A stretch of 32,135 nt of DNA from Treponema sp. (GCA_024689365.1 JAILDQ010000048.1:1-32135), one strand, 5' to 3'. Positions 18,117-26,803 are shown, counted from the stretch's first letter. Notes: generated by a model not told the origin, from the sequence alone. A program made the numbers and translations.

Positions 18117-18687
18117 AAAAGACAGCGCCCAAAAAGCGGCCCAAGCCCTCTTGCAGGGAAAAATTGCGGTTTTGCCCACCGACACGGTCTACGGCTTTAG
18201 CGCCCTTGCGATTTTGGACAAGAAAAAGTCGGGCTTGGACCTTCAAATCGACAAAATAAAGGAAAGCCCTTCCTCAAAACCCTTGATCGAGCTGATTTCA
18301 AGGCCAAAAGACATTTTCCGCTACACCGACCAGGAGATTCCGCAAAAAGTTTTTGAAAAATGGCCCGGCCCCCTTACAGTCATTGTTCAAAACAACGAAT
18401 GGTATAAGGACTTGACCGGCCGTGAAAAGACCGCCTTTCGCTGTCCTGGCGACGAATGGTTGCGGGAAGTGATTTTTCTGTGCGAAAGCCCTATATATTC
18501 GACTAGCGTGAATCTTTCAGGAAAGGCCGTCCTTGAATCGGAAGCCGCGATTTGGGGAGAATTTGGCGGTCAAATAGACCTTTTTGTCAAAGACGGAGAC
18601 AAAAAAAACGCTCTGCCTAGCACAATTGTCGCGATTGAGGACGGAAAGCCTTGCTTGGTTCGTCAAGGCGCCGTCAAAATCGACTGA
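18097..18687 (+). CDS. Sua5/YciO/YrdC (TsaC-type) threonylcarbamoyl-AMP synthase family
   Basis: GKIAVLPTDTVYGFSA; KPLIELIS; WPGPLTVIV; STSVNLSGKAV; PSTIVAIEDGKPCLVRQGAV. 20-nt overlap with the upstream gene; SD GAGGG. Confidence 0.92.
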   Translation: MTLLKSEKDSAQKAAQALLQGKIAVLPTDTVYGFSALAILDKKKSGLDLQIDKIKESPSSKPLIELISRPKDIFRYTDQEIPQKVFEKWPGPLTVIVQNNEWYKDLTGREKTAFRCPGDEWLREVIFLCESPIYSTSVNLSGKAVLESEAAIWGEFGGQIDLFVKDGDKKNALPSTIVAIEDGKPCLVRQGAVKID

Positions 18688-18689
18688 TT

Positions 18690-19529
18690 TTATTCGTTTT
18701 CCAGCTCAAACTTGCGCTTTAAGTAAACGTATTCGTAGAGAATGTCGTCAAAATTCTCGTAGCCAAAAATCTTGTGGACTTTTGTGATTCTCCATTGCTT
18801 TATGTTGTCAACGTGGGGATAAGGAAGCCAAAAAAGCCTTTTTGAAAAATGCCTTATAACTGTATCTTTGTATAGGAATTTTTGATCGTTAAAGCGCTGC
18901 TTCAAGATTTTTTGTTTAGTCGTGCTTAAAATGATTGCGCTTTCGTCGGCGAACAGGAGTTTTCTGTGTTTCAAGATTTCCCTGGCTTTTTTCAATAGGC
19001 CTGTTTTTTTGCATTCCTCAAGGTTGAACAAAATCACGCCGGCGTTGATGAACTTCCTTCTAAAAAAGAGGATGATTTTTCCGTAATGGTCGCGGGCGGC
19101 GGCGTATTCATAGCCCTCGATGTCTGTGTCCCACAAAAGCCTTACGTCACGGTTGAACAAGAGGTCGATGTCAAGATACAAAAGTTTTTTTGGCATGTCG
19201 GGAACCATGTCCGCGAAAAGCCTTATGAGCGTGTATGGTGAGCAGTAGCATTGCTCGTTGGGGCAGGAATCAAATTCCGCTTTGTAAATGTCGGTCACGT
19301 CGGTTTTTGTCACTTTGTTTTGCGGGTTGTAAGATTTTGCAGTCTTGTCCAAAAAGCCTATCATTTTGTCGCTTATGCAAGTGTATTCGGGCTTTATGTG
19401 GGAAACGTCCATTGTCCAAACATGAAAGTTAAAGGGCTCGTCGCTTTTTGTTCGCTTTAAAATTGAAAGCATGCAAGTCAAGATTCCGTCAAAAATCTTT
19501 GAGTTTCCGCAAAACAAAATGTCAATCAT
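18690..19529 (-). CDS. Glycosyltransferase family 8-like protein
   Basis: LLYLDIDLLFNRDVRLLWDTDIEGYEYAAARD (DxD) and FINAGVILFNLEE, typical of GT8. Confidence 0.87.
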   Translation of the reverse strand: MIDILFCGNSKIFDGILTCMLSILKRTKSDEPFNFHVWTMDVSHIKPEYTCISDKMIGFLDKTAKSYNPQNKVTKTDVTDIYKAEFDSCPNEQCYCSPYTLIRLFADMVPDMPKKLLYLDIDLLFNRDVRLLWDTDIEGYEYAAARDHYGKIILFFRRKFINAGVILFNLEECKKTGLLKKAREILKHRKLLFADESAIILSTTKQKILKQRFNDQKFLYKDTVIRHFSKRLFWLPYPHVDNIKQWRITKVHKIFGYENFDDILYEYVYLKRKFELENE

Positions 19530-20319
19530 CGCTTTTTTCCTTTTTTATGTATTGAATTATCTCAATGTCGCTGTTTTGGCTTCTTTTTGTCATCGCCTCG
19601 TAAACCCTGTTCCTCAAGTCAAGGCGCGCTTCTTTGCTTGGAAGGTTTCCGTCGGCGTAAAAGGGGCCGTCAACGTAAGTTACCATTCTTGGATTTTTTG
19701 AAAAGCGCCTTTTTTGGTAAGTGTTGGTGAAGCAGTAAACCGCCGCCTTGAATTGCATGGGGTACCTAAACGACAGGTCTGAAAAAGGCCGTATTTTTGT
19801 GTAGTAAGGCCAAATGTGCGCCTCTGGATAAACGCAAACGGCTTGCTTTTCCTCGGCCCTGACCTTTAGAATGTTCATAAAATTTTTGGCGGCCCCCAAG
19901 TTGTCGGGAAGCGGAAGGGCGCCCAAAATTCTTGTTTTCAATCCCAAGCCCGGTATGGAAACGTTGTTGGCATGGACAATTACGTAGACACCTTTTGGGA
20001 AGGCGACAAAAGTCGGAATCAAGGCGTCGGCGATTGGATTGGTGTGGTTTCCGAAAATGTAAAGGGGCCCTTTTGGAGCCTTTTTCATAACGGCGCGGTT
20101 TACGATTTTGTGCCTGTATTTTAATTTTAGCCAAAGCCAGGCGATTGGCATTGAAAAAATCCTGTACCAAAAAAAGCGCTTGGCGTTCCAGCAAAAGCCG
20201 CTTTTTCCGTAGTCGTAGTTTTGGTCAATCGGAATGGCTTTTATTTGCATTTCAGAAAATTCGTCGTTCAATTCGTCGGAGTAATAGATGACGCGCTTTT
20301 CTTCTTGCTTCTTTTTCAT
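19522..20319 (-). CDS. PlsC-like 1-acylglycerol-3-phosphate acyltransferase family protein
   Basis: GPLYIFGNHTNPIADALIP...GLGLKTRILGALPLPDN...AVCVYPEAHIWPYY. Start placed at ATG 20319 (MKKKQEEKR). Confidence 0.75.
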   Translation of the reverse strand: MKKKQEEKRVIYYSDELNDEFSEMQIKAIPIDQNYDYGKSGFCWNAKRFFWYRIFSMPIAWLWLKLKYRHKIVNRAVMKKAPKGPLYIFGNHTNPIADALIPTFVAFPKGVYVIVHANNVSIPGLGLKTRILGALPLPDNLGAAKNFMNILKVRAEEKQAVCVYPEAHIWPYYTKIRPFSDLSFRYPMQFKAAVYCFTNTYQKRRFSKNPRMVTYVDGPFYADGNLPSKEARLDLRNRVYEAMTKRSQNSDIEIIQYIKKEKSDD

Positions 20320-20366
20320 AGGCGAAACTCTATCATTTTTTCTAAAAAAAGTATACACTTGCCTTC

Positions 20367-21191
20367 ATGAAAAAGAATCATAATAAAGGCGCCTTTGTTT
20401 TTGCGATTTTTGCCCTTGGAATTTTTTCCGCGTTTTCTGAGATTTCTCCTTCCGTCCAAAAAAACGTTGACGATTTTATGGACTTGCGGATGAAGGTTTC
20501 CGGCCTTTCGCAAAACGAGGCCTTGCCAAAAATCGAGGCTTTTGAAAAAGGCTTGAATGCCAATTCGTCTTCGTTCACCGACGAGGAAAGCCTTGTCTTG
20601 GAAAATTTCATTGTAATGGAAAAATACAATTTTTTGCGGAAGTCTCCCTCGCAAAAGGATTATCTAAAAAAGACCTTGAAAGCGCTGAAAGAAAAAAACG
20701 AAGCGTGGTTTGAAAGTCATGGCGAGGCTTCCGCCGGCAAGTGGCTTTTGGCTACAAGCGCCGACGTGACTTCTTGCTATATGTCTTATTCTTGGGCGGA
20801 AGTCATGAAAAGCGGCTTGGCCTTGCGCGATAAATACAAGGCCTCTGTCGAGCTTGACAAAAATTTCGCTTACGGTTGGATGAACCTTGGCCAATGGAAT
20901 TATTGGGCTCCTGCAATCAACGGCGGCGGCGGAAAGAAGGCAAGCGAGGCTTTTGAAAATGCCTATGCGAGCGCGAAAAATCCCGCCGAAAAATTTTTTG
21001 CCTGCATTTTCTTGTCTCAATTTTTGTTTGAGGAAAAGAACTTTGAGCGCTCAAAGCTTTTGCTCGACCAAGCGGAAGCCCAAAATCCCGGAAGCGCGAG
21101 CGTTGCCTTTTTGCGAAAAATCAATCAAGAGGACGGCGACTCCTTTTTTGAATGGAACAAAAAGCACAACCAAATGGAAAAGGACAAGTAG
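20367..21191 (+). CDS. Exported TPR-like protein of unknown function
   Basis: N-terminal signal-like MKKNHNKGAFVFAIFALGIFSAFS; helical repeats (YGWMNLGQWNYWAPAINGGGGKKASEAFENAYASAKNPAEKFFACIFLSQFLFEE). Confidence 0.7.
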   Translation: MKKNHNKGAFVFAIFALGIFSAFSEISPSVQKNVDDFMDLRMKVSGLSQNEALPKIEAFEKGLNANSSSFTDEESLVLENFIVMEKYNFLRKSPSQKDYLKKTLKALKEKNEAWFESHGEASAGKWLLATSADVTSCYMSYSWAEVMKSGLALRDKYKASVELDKNFAYGWMNLGQWNYWAPAINGGGGKKASEAFENAYASAKNPAEKFFACIFLSQFLFEEKNFERSKLLLDQAEAQNPGSASVAFLRKINQEDGDSFFEWNKKHNQMEKDK

Positions 21192-21214
21192 CCTTTTGCA
21201 AAAGCGCGTTCCGC

Positions 21215-21243
21215 TTGCAAGTTTGCCCTAAAAGCGCTAGTCT
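21215..21243 (+). promoter_or_regulatory. Putative promoter TTGCAA-N17-TAGTCT, 7 nt upstream of ATG 21251
   Basis: TTGCAA 21215-21220, TAGTCT 21238-21243. No SD before the ATG. Confidence 0.4.
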
Positions 21244-21250
21244 AACTTCT

Positions 21251-22525
21251 ATGAATTTTCCGCGAGTGTTTTTAAAAAGAAACGAAGAAAAAGAAATTAA
21301 GGGCGGCTTTTTGTGGGCTTTTGACAATGAGCTTGGCCGCGTAAAATATTTTGAAGGAAACGAATGGAGGGAATGCCAGTTTGTTCCCAAGGAAGAAGGC
21401 GCTGACTTTCCCGTAAAAGACGGCGAGCTTGTTGAGCTTTACACCAATGGCGGAGCCTTCTTGGCCAGCGGAATCTTCAACCGTTCGTCAAAAATAACCG
21501 TCCGTCTTTTGGGACCGGAAAAGGCCGACCGCATTGACGCTGACAAAAGCGCTTTTATCTACAAAAAAATATTCGACGCTTGGAACCTTCGCAAAATGCA
21601 TTTTGACCAAGGCGATTCTTTCCGCTTGCTTTTTGGCGAAGCTGATTTTTTGCCGGGCTTCATTTGCGAGCGCTATGTTGCGGAAGGCTGCAAGCCTTAT
21701 TTGCTAGTTCAATTTTTGTCCTTGTCTTGCGAAGTTTTCAGGAAGGAAATAATTTCCGCGCTTGAAAAAATCGCCGAGCCCTTTGCCATTTACGAAAGAA
21801 GCGACGCTGACGTTCGCCTTAAGGAAGGCCTGGACTTGAAGAGCGGCTGGATAAAAAAGCCCAAGGGCTCCGACTCTTCGACAATCACAATCGTTGAAAA
21901 TTCCGTTCGCATTCAAGTTGACTTGGCGAAGGGTCAGAAAACCGGTTATTTCTTGGACCAAAAATTCAACAGAAAGGAAATCTGGAAATATTGCCGCGGA
22001 AAAAATGTCTTTGACGCCTTTAGCCATACGGGAGCCTTTGGCCTTAACGCCTTTATGGCTGGAGCCAAGAGCGTTTTGTGCGCCGACATTTCGCAGGACG
22101 CGGTAGACCTTATAAACACGAACATTGGCTTGAACGGCGCGGAAAAAATCATGTCGTCGGTTTGCGCTGACGTTTTTGATTTGTTGAAGCAATATGAATC
22201 GGAAGGAAAGAAGTTCGACGTAATAATTCTTGATCCGCCGGCCTTTACAAAATCAGCGAAGATGATAAAGAAGGCTTACAGCGGCTACAAGGAAATAAAC
22301 CTTAGGGCCTTGCGAATATTGAATCAGGGCGGAATCTTAATCACTTGCTCTTGCTCGCACTTTTTTGACGAAAGCAATTTTTATTCAATGCTTACCGCGG
22401 CGGCGGCCGACAGCCACAGGCGCGTCCAGATTTTGCAAAAGAGGGGAGCCGCTCCGGACCATCCGCTTTTGCTCGGCTATCCAAAAAGCGAATACCTAAA
22501 ATGCGCGATTTGCAAGGTTCAATAA
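21251..22525 (+). CDS. Class I SAM-dependent rRNA methyltransferase, RlmI-like with N-terminal PUA-like domain
   Basis: VFDAFSHTGAFGLNAFMAGAKSVLCADIS; FDVIILDPPAFTKS; ITCSCSHFF. Start at MNFPRVFLKRNEEKEI rather than the listed 21152. Confidence 0.88.
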   Translation: MNFPRVFLKRNEEKEIKGGFLWAFDNELGRVKYFEGNEWRECQFVPKEEGADFPVKDGELVELYTNGGAFLASGIFNRSSKITVRLLGPEKADRIDADKSAFIYKKIFDAWNLRKMHFDQGDSFRLLFGEADFLPGFICERYVAEGCKPYLLVQFLSLSCEVFRKEIISALEKIAEPFAIYERSDADVRLKEGLDLKSGWIKKPKGSDSSTITIVENSVRIQVDLAKGQKTGYFLDQKFNRKEIWKYCRGKNVFDAFSHTGAFGLNAFMAGAKSVLCADISQDAVDLINTNIGLNGAEKIMSSVCADVFDLLKQYESEGKKFDVIILDPPAFTKSAKMIKKAYSGYKEINLRALRILNQGGILITCSCSHFFDESNFYSMLTAAAADSHRRVQILQKRGAAPDHPLLLGYPKSEYLKCAICKVQ

Positions 22526-23497
22526 GTGGAAGATCAAGCCGCCTATAATTGCGTAGTTCTCTTGGGGCCGACTGCCGTTGGAAAAACGGCCATTGGCGTT
22601 AGAATTGCGAAAGCCTTGAATTCAGAAATAATTTCCGCGGACAGCAGGCAAGTCTACAAGGGCTTGGACATTGGAAGCGGAAAGGACTTGGCCGACTACA
22701 CCTTGGACGGAGAAGCGATTCCGTATCATTTGATTGACGTTTCAGATTTGAGCCAAGAGTATTCCGTTTTTTTGTACCAACAAGATTTTTACAAATGTTT
22801 TTCACAGTTGCGCTCGCGCTCGATAATTCCTGTAGTTGTTGGCGGAAGCGGAATGTACGTTGACGCCGTCGTGCGCGGTTACGATTTGGTTCCTGTTCCA
22901 AGAAACGAAAAATTGCGGGCTGAGCTTGAAAAAAAGTCTTTGGAAGAATTGGGAAAAATTCTTTTGGACTTAAAGGGCGGCTCGATTCATGTGCCAAGAG
23001 ATTTGGAAGAGCGCGAGCGCGTTGTAAAAGCGATAGAAATAGAAACTTTTATTCAAGGCCCTGAATGCGAGTCATTTAAAAAATCCCTTGCCCCCAGGCC
23101 TCAAATAAAGCCTTTGATTTTAGGAACTAGTTTGCCGAGAGCCGATTTAAGGGCGAACATCGCGCGCCGTTTGGATGAAAGGCTTGATTCGGGCATGATT
23201 GAGGAAGTTCAGGGCTTGCATGACGCAGGCGCTTCTTGGGAGCGTTTGGAAAAGCTGGGCCTTGAATACCGTTTTGTCTCCCAGTTTTTGCAAGGAAAAT
23301 ATTCCAGCCAAAAAGAAATGCGAGACCTCTTATGCACGGCGATTTGTCAATTCGCTAAGCGCCAGGAAACTTGGTTCAGGGGAATGGAAAAAAAAGGCGT
23401 GAAGATAAATTGGATTTCGCCCGAAGGCGGAATCGAAGAAAGGTTTTTGGCCGCGACGAAAATCATCGCGGCCGCGGGTATTGAAATCAAGCGCTGA
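22526..23497 (+). CDS. miaA: tRNA dimethylallyltransferase
   Basis: VVLLGPTAVGKTAIGVRIAKALNSEIISADSRQVYKGLDIGSGK; GTG start directly after the preceding stop. Confidence 0.95.
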   Translation: MEDQAAYNCVVLLGPTAVGKTAIGVRIAKALNSEIISADSRQVYKGLDIGSGKDLADYTLDGEAIPYHLIDVSDLSQEYSVFLYQQDFYKCFSQLRSRSIIPVVVGGSGMYVDAVVRGYDLVPVPRNEKLRAELEKKSLEELGKILLDLKGGSIHVPRDLEERERVVKAIEIETFIQGPECESFKKSLAPRPQIKPLILGTSLPRADLRANIARRLDERLDSGMIEEVQGLHDAGASWERLEKLGLEYRFVSQFLQGKYSSQKEMRDLLCTAICQFAKRQETWFRGMEKKGVKINWISPEGGIEERFLAATKIIAAAGIEIKR

Positions 23498-23705
23498 TGG
23501 CTTCGGCCACAGACTCGTCCACTTTTGTCAAATAGCCAGTTCTTACACAGCTTTCAAAAAGCGACTTGCTAATGTAGTCCGTCTTAACTTCATTGTATCC
23601 GTCTTGGTCGCGGACAATGCGAACAACGTATCCGTCTTCAACTTCGCGAACTATTGTCATGTAGTCGTTTGCGTTTCCAATGCTTTTCAATGTATAGGTT
23701 CCCAT
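23487..23705 (-). CDS. Small (~72 aa) protein of unknown function
   Basis: SD AGGAGGA just upstream of ATG 23705; MGTYTLKSIGNANDYMTIVREVEDGYVVRIVRDQDGYNEVKTDYISKSLFESCVRTGYLTKVDE. Overlaps the miaA 3' end by 11 nt. Confidence 0.75.
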   Translation of the reverse strand: MGTYTLKSIGNANDYMTIVREVEDGYVVRIVRDQDGYNEVKTDYISKSLFESCVRTGYLTKVDESVAEAISA

Positions 23706-23744
23706 AAAATTCCTCCTATCAATTTTAAATAAAAGCAAAATCAA

Positions 23745-23759
23745 CTTGCAAATTGCAAG
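23745..23759. promoter_or_regulatory. Perfect palindrome CTTGCAA-A-TTGCAAG over the shared -35 position of divergent promoters
   Basis: Exact 7-bp arms. TTGCAA 23746-23751 is N17 from TATAAT 23769-23774 (plus) and N18 from TAAAAT 23727-23722 (minus). Confidence 0.5.
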
Positions 23760-23782
23760 CGCTAACATTATAATTGTCGGAG

Positions 23783-24592
23783 ATGGACAAAAATAGTTTA
23801 GCCCTTTTTTGCGACGCGCACTTTCATTTGTTGCCTTCGGAAGAAGCCCTAAAAGGAATGAATTTCTCTATTGGAAAGGCTTGCTCGGCCGCCCATTCCG
23901 CAAAGGAGTTTTTGGCGCAAGAAAAGCGCGTCCTTGAAATCAACCAAAATTTAAAGGAAAGCGGCGGCTTTTTGATTCAATCCTTTGGCCTTCATCCGCA
24001 AGAGCCCCTTTTGGAAAATCTTGATTTTTTGGAAGGGCTTTTAAAAGAAAGGCGGATTCAGGCGGTGGGCGAGTGCGGCCTTGATTTTTTTACAAAAGAT
24101 TTTTTGGCAAACAAAGAAGCTCAGGACAAGGCCTTTGACGCGCAAATTGAATTGGCCGCGCGCTTCAAGATTCCGGCTTTGATTCACGCAAGAAAAGCCA
24201 TGCAAGAAATTTTTGAGAGGGCGCAAAAACTAAAGGAGCTGCCTTCCGTTATTTTCCATTCCTTTGCGGGAAGCCCAATGGACGCGCTTTCGCTTTTAAA
24301 TAAAGGAATCAACGCTTATTTTTCTTTTGGAAAGCCCTTGATGAACGGCAACAAAAAGGCGATTTCTTGCGTCCGTTCTTTGCCGATGGACCGCTTGCTC
24401 TTTGAAACTGACGCGCCCTACCAAAGCCTAAAGGGCGAGGTGGCCACAAGTCCAAACGAAATCGCGGACGTTTGCCAAACGGCTTTTGAGATAAGAAATT
24501 CAGGCCTTCAGTTTGAGGCGCGGCCGTCCTTCGCGTCTTTTTCCGCCGCAATCGAAGAAAATTTTAGCCGCGCCTATTGCCTGAAAGTCTAA
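23783..24592 (+). CDS. TatD-family metal-dependent hydrolase
   Basis: FCDAHFHL; AVGECGLDFF; ALIHAR; VIFHSFAGS; LLFETDAPYQSL. Confidence 0.92.
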   Translation: MDKNSLALFCDAHFHLLPSEEALKGMNFSIGKACSAAHSAKEFLAQEKRVLEINQNLKESGGFLIQSFGLHPQEPLLENLDFLEGLLKERRIQAVGECGLDFFTKDFLANKEAQDKAFDAQIELAARFKIPALIHARKAMQEIFERAQKLKELPSVIFHSFAGSPMDALSLLNKGINAYFSFGKPLMNGNKKAISCVRSLPMDRLLFETDAPYQSLKGEVATSPNEIADVCQTAFEIRNSGLQFEARPSFASFSAAIEENFSRAYCLKV

Positions 24593-24958
24593 TTATAAAA
24601 GCCTTGCTTTTTCAACTTCCAAAAGGCATTTTTTGTAGTCCGCGGCAAAGTCATTTACAAGGCTTTCCAGCTCTTCAAGGCTTTTTTCGGCGGCGGAAGG
24701 AGAAATCTTTCCCCTAAAAAGGTCTTCCAAAAACTGGGCCTTGTCTCCTATTTTTTTAGCGCCGATTTGGTATGAGGCGCCCTTTGTTTTGTGGATTATT
24801 TTTGCCGCGGCCTCAAATTCTTTTTTTTGCAAAAGTTTTTTTAAGGCCTCGGGATCAAATTTGTTTTCCTCAAGGTATGTGTCCAGCAAGATTTTGTAGA
24901 GCTCTTTGTCTCCGCTTACAAGCTCCAGTCCTTCTTGAATGTTCAATATTTCTTCCAT
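24593..24958 (-). CDS. Stand-alone histidine phosphotransfer (HPt) domain protein
   Basis: 121 aa; AAKIIHKTKGASYQIGAKKIGDKAQFLED matches the HPt HxxKGxxxxxG pattern. Confidence 0.85.
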   Translation of the reverse strand: MEEILNIQEGLELVSGDKELYKILLDTYLEENKFDPEALKKLLQKKEFEAAAKIIHKTKGASYQIGAKKIGDKAQFLEDLFRGKISPSAAEKSLEELESLVNDFAADYKKCLLEVEKARLL

Positions 24959-24965
24959 AAATAAA

Positions 24966-24971
24966 ATTATA
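24966..24971 (-). promoter_or_regulatory. -10-like TATAAT 7 nt upstream of the HPt ATG
   Basis: Minus strand ...GTCTATAATTTTATTTATGG; no SD. Confidence 0.45.
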
Positions 24972-24998
24972 GACTGAAATATGTTTTTTTGCTATAGT
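24970..24998 (+). promoter_or_regulatory. Putative lepB promoter TAGACT-N17-TATAGT, 8 nt upstream of ATG 25007
   Basis: TAGACT 24970-24975 and TATAGT 24993-24998; no SD in CATTCAAT. Confidence 0.4.
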
Positions 24999-25006
24999 CA
25001 TTCAAT

Positions 25007-26758
25007 ATGAAGATTTTAAAAACGCTTTTTTTGCTTGACGCGATTTTCGCCGCGCTTTTTTCTTTGGCGAACATATGCTTTTCGCTTGACGCGGCGGCCT
25101 TGGCTTTTCCCGTGGCGCTTCTTTTTAACGCGATTCTTTTTCATCAAATATATTTTGGCCTTTTAAAAAATCCCGGCCGCGAAAATTTCAACGCGGTGAA
25201 AAAACTGTTGCAATACCAGCCTTTCGCGCACTTGGTTGTTTTCATCTTGCGCCGCGCAGGAGAGAACGAAAGCTCTTTTGCCCTTGACCTTTTTTCGGTT
25301 CTTTTTTGGCTTTTCGCTTTTGCCTTTTCATTCGCGGCCTTGCGCTTTATTTCTGAAAAGAGCCTTTTGAAAATCAATCCTGAATGGGCGCTCTTTTGCA
25401 AGGCAAAAAAGAGGCGCGGCGTTTCTTGGCTTGTCTTTGAAATCTTGGATTGGGCCGACGCTCTTGTTCAAGCCGTTTTTATGGTTTTGCTCTTCCAAAT
25501 TTTCTTTTTTCAATTTTACAAGATTCCGTCGGAATCAATGGTATCGGAGCTTTTGATAAAAGACCGTTTGATGGTTTCTAAAATCACAAGCGGGCCCAAA
25601 TTCCCTTTGACTAAAGTGGGCCTCCCGAAGTTGAAAAAATACAAGAGGGGAGACATCGTGGTTTTTAGAAATCCCCATTATTCAAGCGGAAGAAAGGACG
25701 AGGTGAAGTCTGTCGTTTCTGAATTGGTTTACATGCTCACTTTTACCACAGTCAACCTGAATGTTGACGAAAGGGGCCAAGTAAAGGCCGACCCCCTTGT
25801 AAAGCGCTTGGTGGGCCTTCCAGGCGAGCAGCTTATGATGCTGAACGGCGTCCTCTATTCTCGGACAAAAGATTCTCCGACTTTCAAGCCAATAAAAGAA
25901 GACTCAAAATGGGCCAACTACAACTTGAACGAAAAGAGCCCGCAAATAAAAAGCATGATTCAAGAATTTCCGATTAGCCAAGAGGGCTATGAAGAAATGC
26001 TCGCCTTTGAAAAGGAAAGGGATTCCCTTGACGTTGAGGCGGCAAAAAAAGAATGCCGCCGCCTGGCCAACGAATTTTCAAGCCTTTTCGGCCACTCAAA
26101 TTTGGGGCAGGCAAAAAAGGACTTCTTGTCTGAGAACGAGCTTTTTGAATACAACGCGCTCCGCGAAAACTACACCTTGACCACAAAAATTCTTTCGGGC
26201 GCGAAGGAAGGCTCCAAATGGTTTAACGCCTTTATGACCGATTGGATTGAAGAAAGCCAAAAGAGCCTAAAAGACGGCCTTTACGGAGGCGACCTTTATT
26301 CAGACTCGAACTTTAGGCTCAACTTGATGATTAAGCTTTGCGTCGGAAACTTTGTTCTAAGAAACAGCCAGTTGATTTCTAGCGGCGTGTCGTATTCAGA
26401 CTTGAACAAGGATTCAAAAATAAACGAGCTTTGGGACAGGGCTCAGACGCTTCAAAATTACGTGAACTTTTTGGACAGGCGCAATATGCCGGTTTTTCCA
26501 GCGAACAAGGCTGACGGCTCTCCAAGCTACATACCAGACGGCTCTTACTTTATGATGGGCGACAACCGCTTCAATTCCTTGGACATGAGGCACAGCTATG
26601 ACGAAGTTCTAAAGCCAATTTCTTCTATCGATAATTATTCGCTTTATTACTACACGAACATGGCGCCCCAATATGTCAGCGGCCAAAAGATTTTGGGCAC
26701 AACCGAATTCCGTTTTTGGCCAAAAGGAAGAATCGGCTTTTTGCGTTCCAAAGATTGA
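25007..26758 (+). CDS. lepB: Signal peptidase I with N-terminal membrane extension and large internal insertion
   Basis: FYKIPSESMVSELLIKDRLMVSKI (Ser box), VKRLVGLPGEQLMMLNGVLY (Lys box), GSYFMMGDNRFNSLDMRH (box E). 583 aa. Confidence 0.9.
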   Translation: MKILKTLFLLDAIFAALFSLANICFSLDAAALAFPVALLFNAILFHQIYFGLLKNPGRENFNAVKKLLQYQPFAHLVVFILRRAGENESSFALDLFSVLFWLFAFAFSFAALRFISEKSLLKINPEWALFCKAKKRRGVSWLVFEILDWADALVQAVFMVLLFQIFFFQFYKIPSESMVSELLIKDRLMVSKITSGPKFPLTKVGLPKLKKYKRGDIVVFRNPHYSSGRKDEVKSVVSELVYMLTFTTVNLNVDERGQVKADPLVKRLVGLPGEQLMMLNGVLYSRTKDSPTFKPIKEDSKWANYNLNEKSPQIKSMIQEFPISQEGYEEMLAFEKERDSLDVEAAKKECRRLANEFSSLFGHSNLGQAKKDFLSENELFEYNALRENYTLTTKILSGAKEGSKWFNAFMTDWIEESQKSLKDGLYGGDLYSDSNFRLNLMIKLCVGNFVLRNSQLISSGVSYSDLNKDSKINELWDRAQTLQNYVNFLDRRNMPVFPANKADGSPSYIPDGSYFMMGDNRFNSLDMRHSYDEVLKPISSIDNYSLYYYTNMAPQYVSGQKILGTTEFRFWPKGRIGFLRSKD

Positions 26759-26803
26759 AAAATCGCTTTAAAAGTCTTTTTGTTTGATTTTTGTTTCTTG
26801 CAG

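Noticed and set aside
21704-22192. 162-aa minus-strand ORF within the rlmI-like gene
   Set aside because: Opposes a well-supported methyltransferase; no SD or recognisable domain.
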